A stretch of DNA of 64,000 bases, taken from Leuconostoc litchii. Its GTDB lineage: Bacteria; Bacillota; Bacilli; Lactobacillales; Lactobacillaceae. Positions 53,906 through 61,782 of this stretch are shown here, one piece after another. The translations under genes were made by a program, and so were the position numbers. The stretch lies in contig NZ_SDGY01000001.1 in assembly GCF_008107645.1 (NCBI RefSeq), positions 1,087,630-1,151,629 of the forward strand, read 5' to 3'. Position 1 is the first letter of the stretch, and each line of letters starts with the position of its first letter. A model generated the notes under the pieces. It searched no databases. It was not told where the DNA came from and worked only from the letters and a program-made list of their open reading frames with translations.

Positions 53906-55178
53906 TTATTTTTTCCTGTGCATCTTTTAAAGTTGACTTAACGTCACTACCTGATAAAATTTTATCTCGTGCGTCAATCATTGTTTGCTCAGCATCCAAA
54001 CCACTTTTCGGAAATGACGTCCATGCAACTGCGGTGGTTAACTGACTACTAGCTGGTTTGAGCATTGGATTCTCCGTCAAGTAAGATTTGAAAGCCTCAG
54101 ACTTCAATGCACTCTTAGTTGGTGGCAAATACCCAGTTCCTTTGCTCCAAGTAACCAATGAATTATTTGTATACATATACTTTTCAAAAGTCCATGCAGC
54201 TTTTTGCTGTGTTATTGAGCGCGCTGTGATAGTAAGCATCGATCCGCCAACAGGGACAACTGACTTATGTCCTTCAAAATGTGGTGCAACACTTGCCGCA
54301 ACATCAAAATTAACACTTTGCTTAATGTGCGATGCTTGCGCTACAGTCGTGTAAGCGATAGCGACATTGCCATTAACAAAATCATCAACGCCTTGTGCCC
54401 ATGGCGTATGTAATGCAGTCTTATCTTTGTTTACCATATCTTGATAGAATTGATAAGCCTTTACACCCGCTGAACTAGCAAAAGATGCTTTACCTTTTTT
54501 TTCAATACTGCCACCATTACTTAGAATCAAAGACTGCTGCGCCCACGTATCACCTGGTTCTTGAATGTAAAGGCCGTAATTACCGCTAGCTTCTTTGATT
54601 TTTTTAGCTGCTGCGCTAACGCCTTCCCATGTGCTTAAAGTCTGTGGATCAACACCATATTTACTCAACATCGTCTTGTTATAATACAGAACTGGTGTGC
54701 TCAGAGAGTATGGTAAGCCAACAAGATTTCTTTTATCATCTTCGGCAAAAGACAATGTATGTTTTGTAAATGTTGTGTTTATAAATGATTTTTTGGTATC
54801 AAATTTTTTTTGAGCATTGGCTGGTGCTAAGTATTTGAAATTATCAGCAAAATAGTTTGTATATGCCCAACCAATCTGCACGACGTCAGGCACTTTTCCC
54901 GAAGCTTGTGCAGACTGTAAATTTTGCATCAACCCTTGATACATGTTTGGATTGTATTTTGCCGTAACCTTAATATATTTATGCGTTCTATTAAAATCTT
55001 TAACAAGAGTCTCTACGGATTGTCCTCCCTGCGTTTGTGCATTAACATGCCAGTAAGAAATTTTAACAACTTTTTTGTTGCTACGACTAGCACTTGCCTT
55101 AGTTAAAGCACTGTAACCAAGAGCCACTACAGAAACCGAAGTGGCAACTACTATCCAAATTGCTTTCTTCATCTCCAT
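53892..55178 (-). CDS. ABC importer solute-binding protein, UgpB-like
   Basis: A 428-residue cluster D binding protein (KISYWHVNAQTQGGQSVETLVKDFN start, GKVPDVVQIGW). It is exported by an N-terminal hydrophobic segment (about residues 4-24), but there is no lipobox cysteine, which is unusual in a Gram-positive bacterium; it may stay membrane-tethered by an uncleaved signal or be released. Start ATG 55178 has GGGGAG seven bases upstream. First gene of the operon. Substrate by context: glycerol-3-phosphate, glycerophosphodiester or a sugar. Confidence 0.88.
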   Translation of the reverse strand: MEMKKAIWIVVATSVSVVALGYSALTKASASRSNKKVVKISYWHVNAQTQGGQSVETLVKDFNRTHKYIKVTAKYNPNMYQGLMQNLQSAQASGKVPDVVQIGWAYTNYFADNFKYLAPANAQKKFDTKKSFINTTFTKHTLSFAEDDKRNLVGLPYSLSTPVLYYNKTMLSKYGVDPQTLSTWEGVSAAAKKIKEASGNYGLYIQEPGDTWAQQSLILSNGGSIEKKGKASFASSAGVKAYQFYQDMVNKDKTALHTPWAQGVDDFVNGNVAIAYTTVAQASHIKQSVNFDVAASVAPHFEGHKSVVPVGGSMLTITARSITQQKAAWTFEKYMYTNNSLVTWSKGTGYLPPTKSALKSEAFKSYLTENPMLKPASSQLTTAVAWTSFPKSGLDAEQTMIDARDKILSGSDVKSTLKDAQEKINAQQ

Positions 55179-55418
55179 TTGTATTCTCCCCTTCTCGATA
55201 ACCAAAGCATAACACGATATTTTTTTGATTTGTTCTGAAGACTGTATGTATAAAGTAAACCTTTTGTATTGTTATCTTCAGGATTCAAATTAATTATACT
55301 GTTCTACCTATCCATCACGTTTTTACCCCTTATCCAAACGATCTTTATCAAGAGTTAGATAATTAAAATTATGATTTATTTACTGATGATTTTTGTGAAA
55401 CTACTATTTTACTGAAAA
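55179..55418. other. Promoter region of the ugp-like operon
   Basis: Contains a TATAAT near 55292-55300 on the minus strand without a clear -35, and a wide inverted repeat CTGAAGA...TCTTCAG. I support no gene here. Confidence 0.4.
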
Positions 55419-55455
55419 TAAAAAAGGCTTATCAACAATTTGTTAATAAACCTAA
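55419..55455 (-). terminator. Terminator of the ferredoxin-NADP reductase gene
   Basis: A 13-bp stem with two mismatches (AGGTTTATTAACA opposite TGTTGATAAGCCT on the minus strand), followed by T. Confidence 0.65.
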
Positions 55456-55470
55456 AATTTAATTTTAATC

Positions 55471-56481
55471 TTATTTCAATTGCCTATCTTCAACCACAAT
55501 GGAACTAGAATGCCCTGGCCCACGACGATTAGGATCAAAAAATTTTATCGCCGCGTTAACTGCGGTCGGTGCTTCTCCAAATCCAACAGCTATCAAGTCA
55601 GCTTTCCCATCATAAAAACTCGCATCCCCAATAGCAAACACACCTGGCACAGTTGTTTGCAAATTTTGATTGACACTAAATTCTTGGTTATTGTGTCCAG
55701 GTTGCACTGCCCAAGATTGTACGGTTTTATTTTCGGAAATAAAACCGTAGTTAATAATTAAGTCATCGACAATTATTTCATTGACCACTGTCTCGTCCTT
55801 AACTTGTGCTAAGATAATTTTCAATTTTCCATCATCTTGTTTAGTAACATTCATCACTTTCTTTGGTGTTTCTTTTACCACTGACGATTCATCTAACAAT
55901 TTCACACTCTGTTCCATTGCACGAAATTGATTACGCCGATGAATAAGTGTGGTAGAATGTGTCAATTCATTTAACATCGTTGCCATGTCAACAGCTGAAT
56001 CGCCACCACCGGCAATAGCAACATCATGCTGGTCAAAATAATGTTTATTTGGCACAAAGTAGTGCACACCCTGTCCAACTAATTCATTAACATTATTTCC
56101 CTGCATTTTTCTTGGCTCAAATGCGCCCTTACCTGTAGCTATAATAACCGTTTTAGCTTGAAAGGTTTGCTTATAGTTTATTTCTACTGTGAATAAACCA
56201 TCTGTTTTCGTTAAGTTAGTCACAGTAGCGGACGTCTTCACTTCTATAGGAAATAACTGCATTTGCTCTGTTAATGAATCAATTAATTCCGACCCCTTTA
56301 CACCAACAAATCCCGCAACATCCAGTATTTTTTTTTCAGGATACAGCGAAGTGACTTGACCACCTAATGTAGCTAAGCTCTCTACTAAAACAGCCTTTGT
56401 ATCTCGCAAACCAGCGTAAAATGCTGTAAACATACCAATTGGTCCGCCGCCGATGATTGCGATATCATACATTTCTGTCAT
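55471..56481 (-). CDS. Ferredoxin/flavodoxin-NADP+ reductase, thioredoxin-reductase-like
   Basis: A 336-residue flavoprotein of the YumC type. FAD motif IIGGGPIGMFTAFYAG (residues 9-24), NADPH motif AIAGGGDSAVDMA, and C-terminal AIGDASFYDGKADLIAVGFGEAPTAVN. It lacks the CxxC redox pair of thioredoxin reductase, which separates the two families. It passes electrons between NADPH and ferredoxin or flavodoxin. CGGAG precedes ATG 56481. Confidence 0.91.
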   Translation of the reverse strand: MTEMYDIAIIGGGPIGMFTAFYAGLRDTKAVLVESLATLGGQVTSLYPEKKILDVAGFVGVKGSELIDSLTEQMQLFPIEVKTSATVTNLTKTDGLFTVEINYKQTFQAKTVIIATGKGAFEPRKMQGNNVNELVGQGVHYFVPNKHYFDQHDVAIAGGGDSAVDMATMLNELTHSTTLIHRRNQFRAMEQSVKLLDESSVVKETPKKVMNVTKQDDGKLKIILAQVKDETVVNEIIVDDLIINYGFISENKTVQSWAVQPGHNNQEFSVNQNLQTTVPGVFAIGDASFYDGKADLIAVGFGEAPTAVNAAIKFFDPNRRGPGHSSSIVVEDRQLK

Positions 56482-56561
56482 TTTATATTCTCCGATTCTA
56501 CATTGTTACAAAATTGAGTTTCGTCCGTTATAATGAATATATATTACAACTTGGAGGAAAT

Positions 56562-56597
56562 GTGCGTCTGCACACAATTATAATTTATGGCTACTAA
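56562..56597 (+). CDS. Putative 11-codon upstream ORF overlapping the nucleoside hydrolase start
   Basis: GTG 56562, four bases after GGAGG, to TAA 56595-56597; it overlaps the hydrolase ATG at 56587 in another frame. The GGAGG is otherwise about 30 bases from that ATG, with a TGTGC/GCACA hairpin between. It may couple translation. Weak evidence. Confidence 0.25.
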   Translation: MRLHTIIIYGY

Positions 56598-57543
56598 AAA
56601 AATGATTCTTGATTTAGATACTGGCGTGGATGATGCTCTCGCGCTCGCCTATGCTGTAGCTGATCCAAATGTCGATTTGATTGGTATTATCTCTAGTTAT
56701 GGTAACACACTTGTTGAAACAGCAGCACAAAATTCGCTGAACTTATTACATTTACTTGGTGCTGATGATGTTCCAGTATTTATTGGTGCTCGTCATTCAA
56801 GTACAACCAATCAATTTGAAGTCATGCCTATCTCACAAATGATTCATGGTAAAAATGGCGTTGGTGACGTGATCTTAGAACAATCACCGCGAGCAGTTGA
56901 GAAACAATCAGCTGTTGATTTTCTGATTGAGGCAGCCCATCAGTATCAAGAAAACCTTATTTTCATTCCAACCGGACCTTTGACAAACTTAGCTGCAGCA
57001 ATCAAAAAAGATAGCAAAGTAGCAACGCTCATCGGCAATACTACTCTAATGGGTGGAGCACTAACTGTTCCAGGTAATGTGACACCATTTACCGAGGCAA
57101 ATATTCATCAAGACCCCGAAGCTGCTGATTTTGCGTTCACACATCAAAAAAATCTCACAATGGTTGGTCTTGACGTAACTTTACGTACGTTATTAACTAA
57201 AAAAGAAACCGCTGATTGGCGTTTATTAAACACCAAAGCTGGTAAAGTTTTTGCTGATTTGATGGATTTCTATATTGATGCTTATGATCACCTGAATATC
57301 AATAAAAACGGTGCTGCACTGCATGATCCACTTGCTGTTGCTGTTGGAATTGACCCAAGCTATGTCACAACACTACCATTAGCTATGCATGTTACCTACA
57401 ACCAAGAAAATGGTGATTACGGTCGCACAATCGGTGATAAAGAACGCCTTTTGGAGCCAACAACAAGCAAAGTTGCTGTTTTAGTTGATGCCAAACGCTT
57501 TGTCAATGATTTTCAAAATTTGATGTTATCTGTACTTAAATAA
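56587..57543 (+). CDS. Nucleoside hydrolase, second family member
   Basis: A 318-residue IunH/Rih-type N-ribohydrolase with DLDTGVDD at residues 9-16, PTGPLTNLA, MGGALTVPGNVTPFTEANIHQDPEAADFAF and ALHDPLAVAVGI. It differs from the copy at 1940-2887, so the two probably prefer different nucleosides. An in-frame stop just upstream fixes the start at ATG 56587 or later; the nearest ribosome site is about 30 bases away. Confidence 0.9.
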   Translation: MATKKMILDLDTGVDDALALAYAVADPNVDLIGIISSYGNTLVETAAQNSLNLLHLLGADDVPVFIGARHSSTTNQFEVMPISQMIHGKNGVGDVILEQSPRAVEKQSAVDFLIEAAHQYQENLIFIPTGPLTNLAAAIKKDSKVATLIGNTTLMGGALTVPGNVTPFTEANIHQDPEAADFAFTHQKNLTMVGLDVTLRTLLTKKETADWRLLNTKAGKVFADLMDFYIDAYDHLNINKNGAALHDPLAVAVGIDPSYVTTLPLAMHVTYNQENGDYGRTIGDKERLLEPTTSKVAVLVDAKRFVNDFQNLMLSVLK

Positions 57544-57550
57544 TCCAATA

Positions 57551-57595
57551 AAAAAATGATTCACAATACTTCTTTGTAAAGTGAATCGTTTTTTT
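57551..57595 (+). terminator. Terminator of the second nucleoside hydrolase
   Basis: ATGATTCAC and GTGAATCGT (9 bp, one G-T) around a 16-nt loop, then seven T. Confidence 0.82.
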
Positions 57596-57613
57596 GTACA
57601 CTAAACACTTCAT

Positions 57614-58855
57614 CTATGCTCTAATTTGTCCATCACCAAACACTTCATATTTAATAGTCGTCAACGCATTTAGCCCCATTGGACCACGAGCATGTAACTT
57701 TTGTGTAGAAATACCGATTTCAGCACCAAAGCCAAATTCAAATCCATCTGTAAAACGTGTTGAAACATTTTGATACACGACAGCTGCATCAATTTTATTC
57801 ATAAAATCTTTAACATTATCAGTATCCTCACTGATAATTGTTTCTGAATGATGAGTTGTGTGTTCGTTAATCCATTCAATAGCTTCATTTGTATCTTTAA
57901 CAATTTTTACAGCTATAATCAAATCGTTGTATTCTGTATACCAATCCTCTACAGTAGCTGCAGATATGCGTTTGTCTATATTAATTGCTTGTTGATCACC
58001 ACGCACAGCAACACCTGATGTAAGTAAATCACCAACAACTCGAGGCAAAAATTCTTCTGCAATTGCCTCATGAATTAATAATTTTTCAGCAGCATTACAT
58101 ACAGCTGGCTTCTGTGTTTTCGCATTATTGATCACACGAATAGCTTCGTCTTGCTTAGCACTCGCATCAACATAAATATGTGTGTTTCCAGCACCAGTTT
58201 CAATCACAGGTACTGTTGCATTTTTAACAACAAAATCAATGAACTGACCAGATCCTCTAGGGATAAGTACATCAATATATTGACGCATATTTAACAAAGT
58301 GTTGACTGATTCGTGGGTCGTATCTGTAATCAACTGTATAATGTCTGGGTTAAGCTCATGATTAGACAACACAGCACGCAAAGTGTCTGCTAACACAATG
58401 TTAGAATTAATAGCTTCTTTCCCACCTCTTAAAATAACAGCATTACCAGACTTGAAAGTTAAAGCAGCTGCATCAATTGTCACATTTGGCCTTGCTTCAA
58501 AGACCATCGCAACTACACCCAAAGGAACTGTTTTTTTAATAATCTCAAAGCCAGTAGAATGGCGCCAGTGATCATAAGGACCAGCTAGCGGGTCATCCAA
58601 TGCAGCTACTGATGACAAAGAAATAGCAATGTCATGAATTACTTTTTGATTAAGCGTTAGTCTATTACGCATCGGTACAGAAAGTCCTGTGGCCACCGCT
58701 AAATCTTTTTTGTTAGCCGCAGCAATTGCTGCCCAGTTTTCTTCCAAAGCGGTTGCCATATCAACTAATATTTGACTACGGATATCGGCAGGCAAATTAG
58801 CCACTTCTGCAGCAGCTACCTTAGCACGTCGACCAATTTCTTCTACTGAATTCAT
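57614..58855 (-). CDS. proA: Glutamate-5-semialdehyde dehydrogenase
   Basis: A 413-residue ALDH-fold enzyme that reduces glutamyl-5-phosphate in proline synthesis. Typical are ARPNVTIDAAALTFKSGNAVILRGGKEAI, GAGNTHIYVD, QKPAVCNAAEKLL (catalytic cysteine) and TRFTDGFEFGFGAEIGISTQKLHARGPMGL. Start ATG 58855 has AAGGAG upstream and follows the proB stop by four bases. proC is not in the window. Confidence 0.95.
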   Translation of the reverse strand: MNSVEEIGRRAKVAAAEVANLPADIRSQILVDMATALEENWAAIAAANKKDLAVATGLSVPMRNRLTLNQKVIHDIAISLSSVAALDDPLAGPYDHWRHSTGFEIIKKTVPLGVVAMVFEARPNVTIDAAALTFKSGNAVILRGGKEAINSNIVLADTLRAVLSNHELNPDIIQLITDTTHESVNTLLNMRQYIDVLIPRGSGQFIDFVVKNATVPVIETGAGNTHIYVDASAKQDEAIRVINNAKTQKPAVCNAAEKLLIHEAIAEEFLPRVVGDLLTSGVAVRGDQQAINIDKRISAATVEDWYTEYNDLIIAVKIVKDTNEAIEWINEHTTHHSETIISEDTDNVKDFMNKIDAAVVYQNVSTRFTDGFEFGFGAEIGISTQKLHARGPMGLNALTTIKYEVFGDGQIRA

Positions 58856-58859
58856 TATT

Positions 58860-59648
58860 TTATACTCCTTGAAATAATGTACCAATTTTTTTCCCAGCAA
58901 TAACTTCTAAAATGAGCGCTGGATTACTACCATTAATCAGTATCATCTTACTGCCAGCATTCATGACAAATTCACCAGCCGCAAGCTTAGTACTCATACC
59001 ACCTGTTCCTAGTCCTGAAGTTGATCCAGTGGCACTTAAACGAATTTCGTCTGTAATCTCAGTCACGCTGTCTATAATTTGCGCTGAATCATCAATCGCT
59101 GGATTAGCCGTGTACAAGGCGTCAACATCACTTAAGATAATCAAACCATCTGCACTGATTTCTCTTGTGACGATCGCAGCTAGACGATCATTGTCACCAA
59201 ATGAATGCTGATGATCTAATTCATCAACAGCAATCACATCGTTTTCGTTAACAATTGGAATGACATGCTGTGAAAACATCATTTCAACAGCATTTAACGT
59301 ATTTTCTAACATCACTTTATTATCAAAAACGTCATATGTTAACAATACTTGACCCACGACCTGTTGATAGAAGGCAAAGCTTTGATTGTATAGTGACATT
59401 AAATAGCCTTGCCCGATAGCCGCCAAAGCTTGTTGTTCTGGTATGCCTTGCGGCCGCTGTGTTAGATTCATTTGATCCAGCGCAACACCAATAGCACCAG
59501 ACGTGACAAGTAAAATTTCATGTCCAGATTTTTGGAGACTAGAAAGCGTCTGCGTTAAACGATTAACGACAGGATAATTAATTTGCCCATCTTGCTTAAC
59601 AATTGTACTTGTGCCAACTTTAACAACAATTCTATGCCAACTATTCAT
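58860..59648 (-). CDS. proB: Glutamate 5-kinase
   Basis: A 262-residue amino acid kinase that makes glutamyl-5-phosphate (RIVVKVGTSTIV start, LVTSGAIGVALDQM, NENDVIAVDEL, FGDNDRLAAIV, GLGTGGMSTKLAAG). It lacks the C-terminal PUA domain of the E. coli enzyme, as in streptococci. Its promoter appears to start inside the terminator of the kinase gene upstream. Confidence 0.94.
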   Translation of the reverse strand: MNSWHRIVVKVGTSTIVKQDGQINYPVVNRLTQTLSSLQKSGHEILLVTSGAIGVALDQMNLTQRPQGIPEQQALAAIGQGYLMSLYNQSFAFYQQVVGQVLLTYDVFDNKVMLENTLNAVEMMFSQHVIPIVNENDVIAVDELDHQHSFGDNDRLAAIVTREISADGLIILSDVDALYTANPAIDDSAQIIDSVTEITDEIRLSATGSTSGLGTGGMSTKLAAGEFVMNAGSKMILINGSNPALILEVIAGKKIGTLFQGV

Positions 59649-59675
59649 TAATATATTCCTTAACTAATTTTAATC

Positions 59676-59703
59676 ATTATATCAAAAAAATCCCTAATTT
59701 CAA
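59676..59703 (-). promoter_or_regulatory. Promoter of proBA
   Basis: TTGAAA (59698-59703), 16-bp spacer, TATAAT (59676-59681) on the minus strand. The -35 lies in the loop of the preceding terminator. Confidence 0.65.
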
Positions 59704-59720
59704 AAATTTAGGGATTTTTA
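59686..59720 (-). terminator. Terminator of the deoxynucleoside kinase gene
   Basis: AAAATCCCTAA and TTAGGGATTTT with A/T extensions, a strong stem with a T run on the minus strand, overlapping the stop codon. Confidence 0.85.
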
Positions 59721-60365
59721 AAATAAGAATACGCCAGTTTGGGACAACTTAGCATCAATCATATCTAACACTTTTTCTCCTGATTCTTCGTTTTCCACAA
59801 AGTCAAAACGGTCACCATCAATTTGAATCTTTGGTGAGCGATTATAAGCAGCAAACCAGTCGTCATAGCGCTTGTTAAGTTGTTTATAGTAGTCATACAA
59901 ATCTGGGTTGGCTTCCACTTGTTCAAACGAGCGACCTCTTTTTTTAATACGTGCCAACATTGTATCAAAACTTACGCGAACATGAATTAATAGGTCAGGA
60001 TCTTTTGACGTGTCACTTCCTGGAATTTCAGCCATCATATTATTTACCAATGACTTATAAATATCAACTTCTGTTTGTGTCGCACGATTTAAATCAGCAG
60101 TTAATTGAAATAGTAAGGCATCTTCAAATATTGAACGATCTAGAATATTTTTTTCGCTAACCTGTGCTTTTTTTATTTGCTCTAACCTTTTATTCAAAAA
60201 ATAAATTTGTAGCAAAAAACCGTATTTTTTAGGATCCTTATAAAATAGTGGCAGAATTGGATTATCATCAACACTTTCATAAAAAGCTTGTGAATCTAAA
60301 TGTTTGGCCAACATCTTTGTTAAACTAGTTTTTCCGGCGCCGATGGTGCCTGACAGTACAATCAT
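59718..60365 (-). CDS. Deoxynucleoside kinase (dAdo/dGuo/dCyd kinase family)
   Basis: A 215-residue dNK with P-loop GTIGAGKTS (residues 6-14), the ERS-equivalent LDRSIFEDALLF, and the lid RIKKRGRSFEQVE. It phosphorylates deoxynucleosides in salvage. Lactobacilli have paired dAK/dGK genes; only one copy is here, so its base preference is open. Confidence 0.9.
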   Translation of the reverse strand: MIVLSGTIGAGKTSLTKMLAKHLDSQAFYESVDDNPILPLFYKDPKKYGFLLQIYFLNKRLEQIKKAQVSEKNILDRSIFEDALLFQLTADLNRATQTEVDIYKSLVNNMMAEIPGSDTSKDPDLLIHVRVSFDTMLARIKKRGRSFEQVEANPDLYDYYKQLNKRYDDWFAAYNRSPKIQIDGDRFDFVENEESGEKVLDMIDAKLSQTGVFLF

Positions 60366-60463
60366 GCCAATTCTCCTTAGTTTCCGATAAAAATATTACT
60401 AATATAGTATATCAAAATTACATTGTTCCTGCTAACTAAATGTATAGAAGGTCAAATTTAGTA

Positions 60464-61234
60464 TTATCTGTTATTTTTTTTCAAAATATTTATATAGGAC
60501 TCTAGTGTCATATGATGTTGTGTGATATAAGCCGCATTGGCGATACCAACATAACGAAAGTGCCAAGATTCATAGTCAATTCCTGTTTCTTTTATCGACT
60601 GGTTGTCGCTTGGATAACGTAAAATAAACCCAAATTCAGGTGCATGCTTGATTAACCATTGTTGAGATTTAAATTGATCCATAGCTGATTCTAACGAGGG
60701 ATGAGCAGCAAGCGCGTCAGCGCCTGCTAAATCAATAGCTTGACCTGTGTGATGCTCTGAAGCTCCTGGGACTTGAATCACCGATTCAGTCAATTCTTTT
60801 GCCTCTTGTGTGCTCATACCACTTGCTTCATATTGACTGATTGAATTATTGTAAACAGTCGTTTGGTAAGCAATTGATCGGTATCCTGATACCAAAATAG
60901 TTGCATACCCAGCTTTTTTAGCTGCTTCGCGAAAATATGCCAATGGTTGTTCAATTCGCTTATCTATTTGTTTTGAATCTACCGTGGCCTGGTCAAATCT
61001 AATTTCTGATTGATGAATATGATTTTTGTTCACTAATAACAAATTCCAATCTGACGATTTAACCCCTTGAGGTAATTGTTCACTTTGCTCCTTAGTTGTT
61101 TTCGCTAAAGAAGTGGCAGAAGATTGTACTTTTTTCGAATGAGGATGTTTCGAATAGAACGCAATACTACCAACAATTATAATTACTAAAAACGATAGAC
61201 TAATCACATATTGTGTTTTTAAGCTTTTTTTCAT
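60464..61234 (-). CDS. D-alanyl-D-alanine carboxypeptidase, VanY/DacB (LAS) family
   Basis: A 256-residue exported LAS-family peptidase: membrane segment about residues 9-27, then LVSGYRSIAYQTTVYNN, the zinc motif SEHHTGQAIDLAG and the catalytic ESWHFRYVG. It trims terminal D-Ala from stem peptides. The intact motifs imply activity. It lies between the kinase gene and tRNA-Lys. Confidence 0.9.
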   Translation of the reverse strand: MKKSLKTQYVISLSFLVIIIVGSIAFYSKHPHSKKVQSSATSLAKTTKEQSEQLPQGVKSSDWNLLLVNKNHIHQSEIRFDQATVDSKQIDKRIEQPLAYFREAAKKAGYATILVSGYRSIAYQTTVYNNSISQYEASGMSTQEAKELTESVIQVPGASEHHTGQAIDLAGADALAAHPSLESAMDQFKSQQWLIKHAPEFGFILRYPSDNQSIKETGIDYESWHFRYVGIANAAYITQHHMTLESYINILKKNNR

Positions 61235-61257
61235 GATAAATTCCCTAAAAATAATAA

Positions 61258-61286
61258 AAACCAGTAAACTAAGTTTACTGGTTCTT
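61258..61286 (-). terminator. Terminator of tRNA-Lys
   Basis: AACCAGTAAACT and AGTTTACTGGTT, a near-continuous 12-bp inverted repeat with T runs, just 3' of the tRNA. Confidence 0.85.
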
Positions 61287-61291
61287 TTGAG

Positions 61292-61364
61292 TGGTCAGCC
61301 AGGGGCTCGAACCCTGGACCCACGGATTAAGAGTCCGTTGCTCTACCAACTGAGCTAGCTGACC
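61292..61364 (-). tRNA. tRNA-Lys (anticodon CTT)
   Basis: A 73-nt tRNA: acceptor GGTCAGC/GCTGACC, D arm GCTC...GAGC, anticodon stem CGGAC/ATCCG region with loop CTCTTAA (anticodon CTT), T arm CAGGG-TTCGAGC-CCCTG, discriminator A. CCA not encoded. Confidence 0.96.
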
Positions 61365-61457
61365 AAAATGTCGTGTTTCACAACATAAAATATATTATCA
61401 TATTTTTAACCATCGTGCAACATTTTTATAGAAAATAACTCAAAGAAAAACACGAAA

Positions 61458-61485
61458 CCCCGATGAACTAACACGTTCATCGGGG
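61458..61485 (-). terminator. Terminal hairpin of the small RNA
   Basis: CCCCGATGAAC and GTTCATCGGGG, an 11-bp GC-rich perfect stem with a 6-nt loop. On the minus strand TTTCGTGTTTTT follows, so termination is plausible though the T run is interrupted. Confidence 0.6.
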
Positions 61486-61545
61486 ATATTTCTTGAGAGA
61501 GAATATTTGAGAGAAGAGAATAGTATATTCGGGAGAGAATATGAG

Positions 61546-61629
61546 TTATTTATAGTCGCGAGGGAGAGCGCGACTTGGCTCCCTTTTGCCTTGAGGTTTC
61601 GTGTTTCTGATGTGATAATCATCAGTCAT
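61546..61629 (-). CDS. Putative 27-residue basic peptide inside the small RNA
   Basis: ATG 61629 to TAA 61546-61548; it starts MTDDYHIRNTKPQG and ends LPRDYK, with about eight basic residues. The only ribosome site, GGAGG, is 19 bases from the ATG, which is too far unless the start differs. Its codons overlap both the C/U-rich hairpin and the segment that pairs with the terminator tail. Coding is uncertain. Confidence 0.3.
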   Translation of the reverse strand: MTDDYHIRNTKPQGKREPSRALPRDYK

Positions 61630-61662
61630 ACCGCTTATACTGTTCAATCCTCCAAATTTTAA

Positions 61663-61690
61663 TTTATAGATGATAATTATTTTAATTCAA
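61663..61690 (-). promoter_or_regulatory. Putative promoter of the small RNA
   Basis: TTGAAT (61685-61690), 16-bp spacer, TATAAA (61663-61668) on the minus strand, between the fructokinase gene and the RNA. Confidence 0.5.
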
Positions 61691-61782
61691 CTTGGCTTGT
61701 TGTTTGAGATAACTTGCTTTGTTGATGTTTATAATATAACGTCTCAAAATTAAATTTACGTAAACTGAGGATAAATTGAAAA

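Larger units (their letters stand above)
61440..61656 (-). ncRNA. Candidate structured small RNA with C/U-rich repeats
   Basis: Read on the minus strand from a promoter at about 61663-61690. In order it has GGAGG (61649-61653), a 6-bp hairpin CTGATG/CATCAG, a hairpin with a 6-bp GTCGCG/CGCGAC stem presenting the loop CUCUCCCU (61555-61574), three imperfect AUAUUCUCUC repeats (61497-61542), and a perfect 11-bp hairpin (61458-61485) with an interrupted T run. A 12-bp segment (61595-61606) pairs perfectly with the tail after that hairpin (61448-61459). The C/U-rich loops resemble anti-ribosome-site seeds of Firmicute regulatory RNAs. Family not recognised. Confidence 0.6.

Noticed and set aside
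61440-61622. 60-codon minus-strand ORF in another frame of the small-RNA region
   Set aside because: It reads through the 11-bp terminal hairpin and the C/U repeats, and has no ribosome site.
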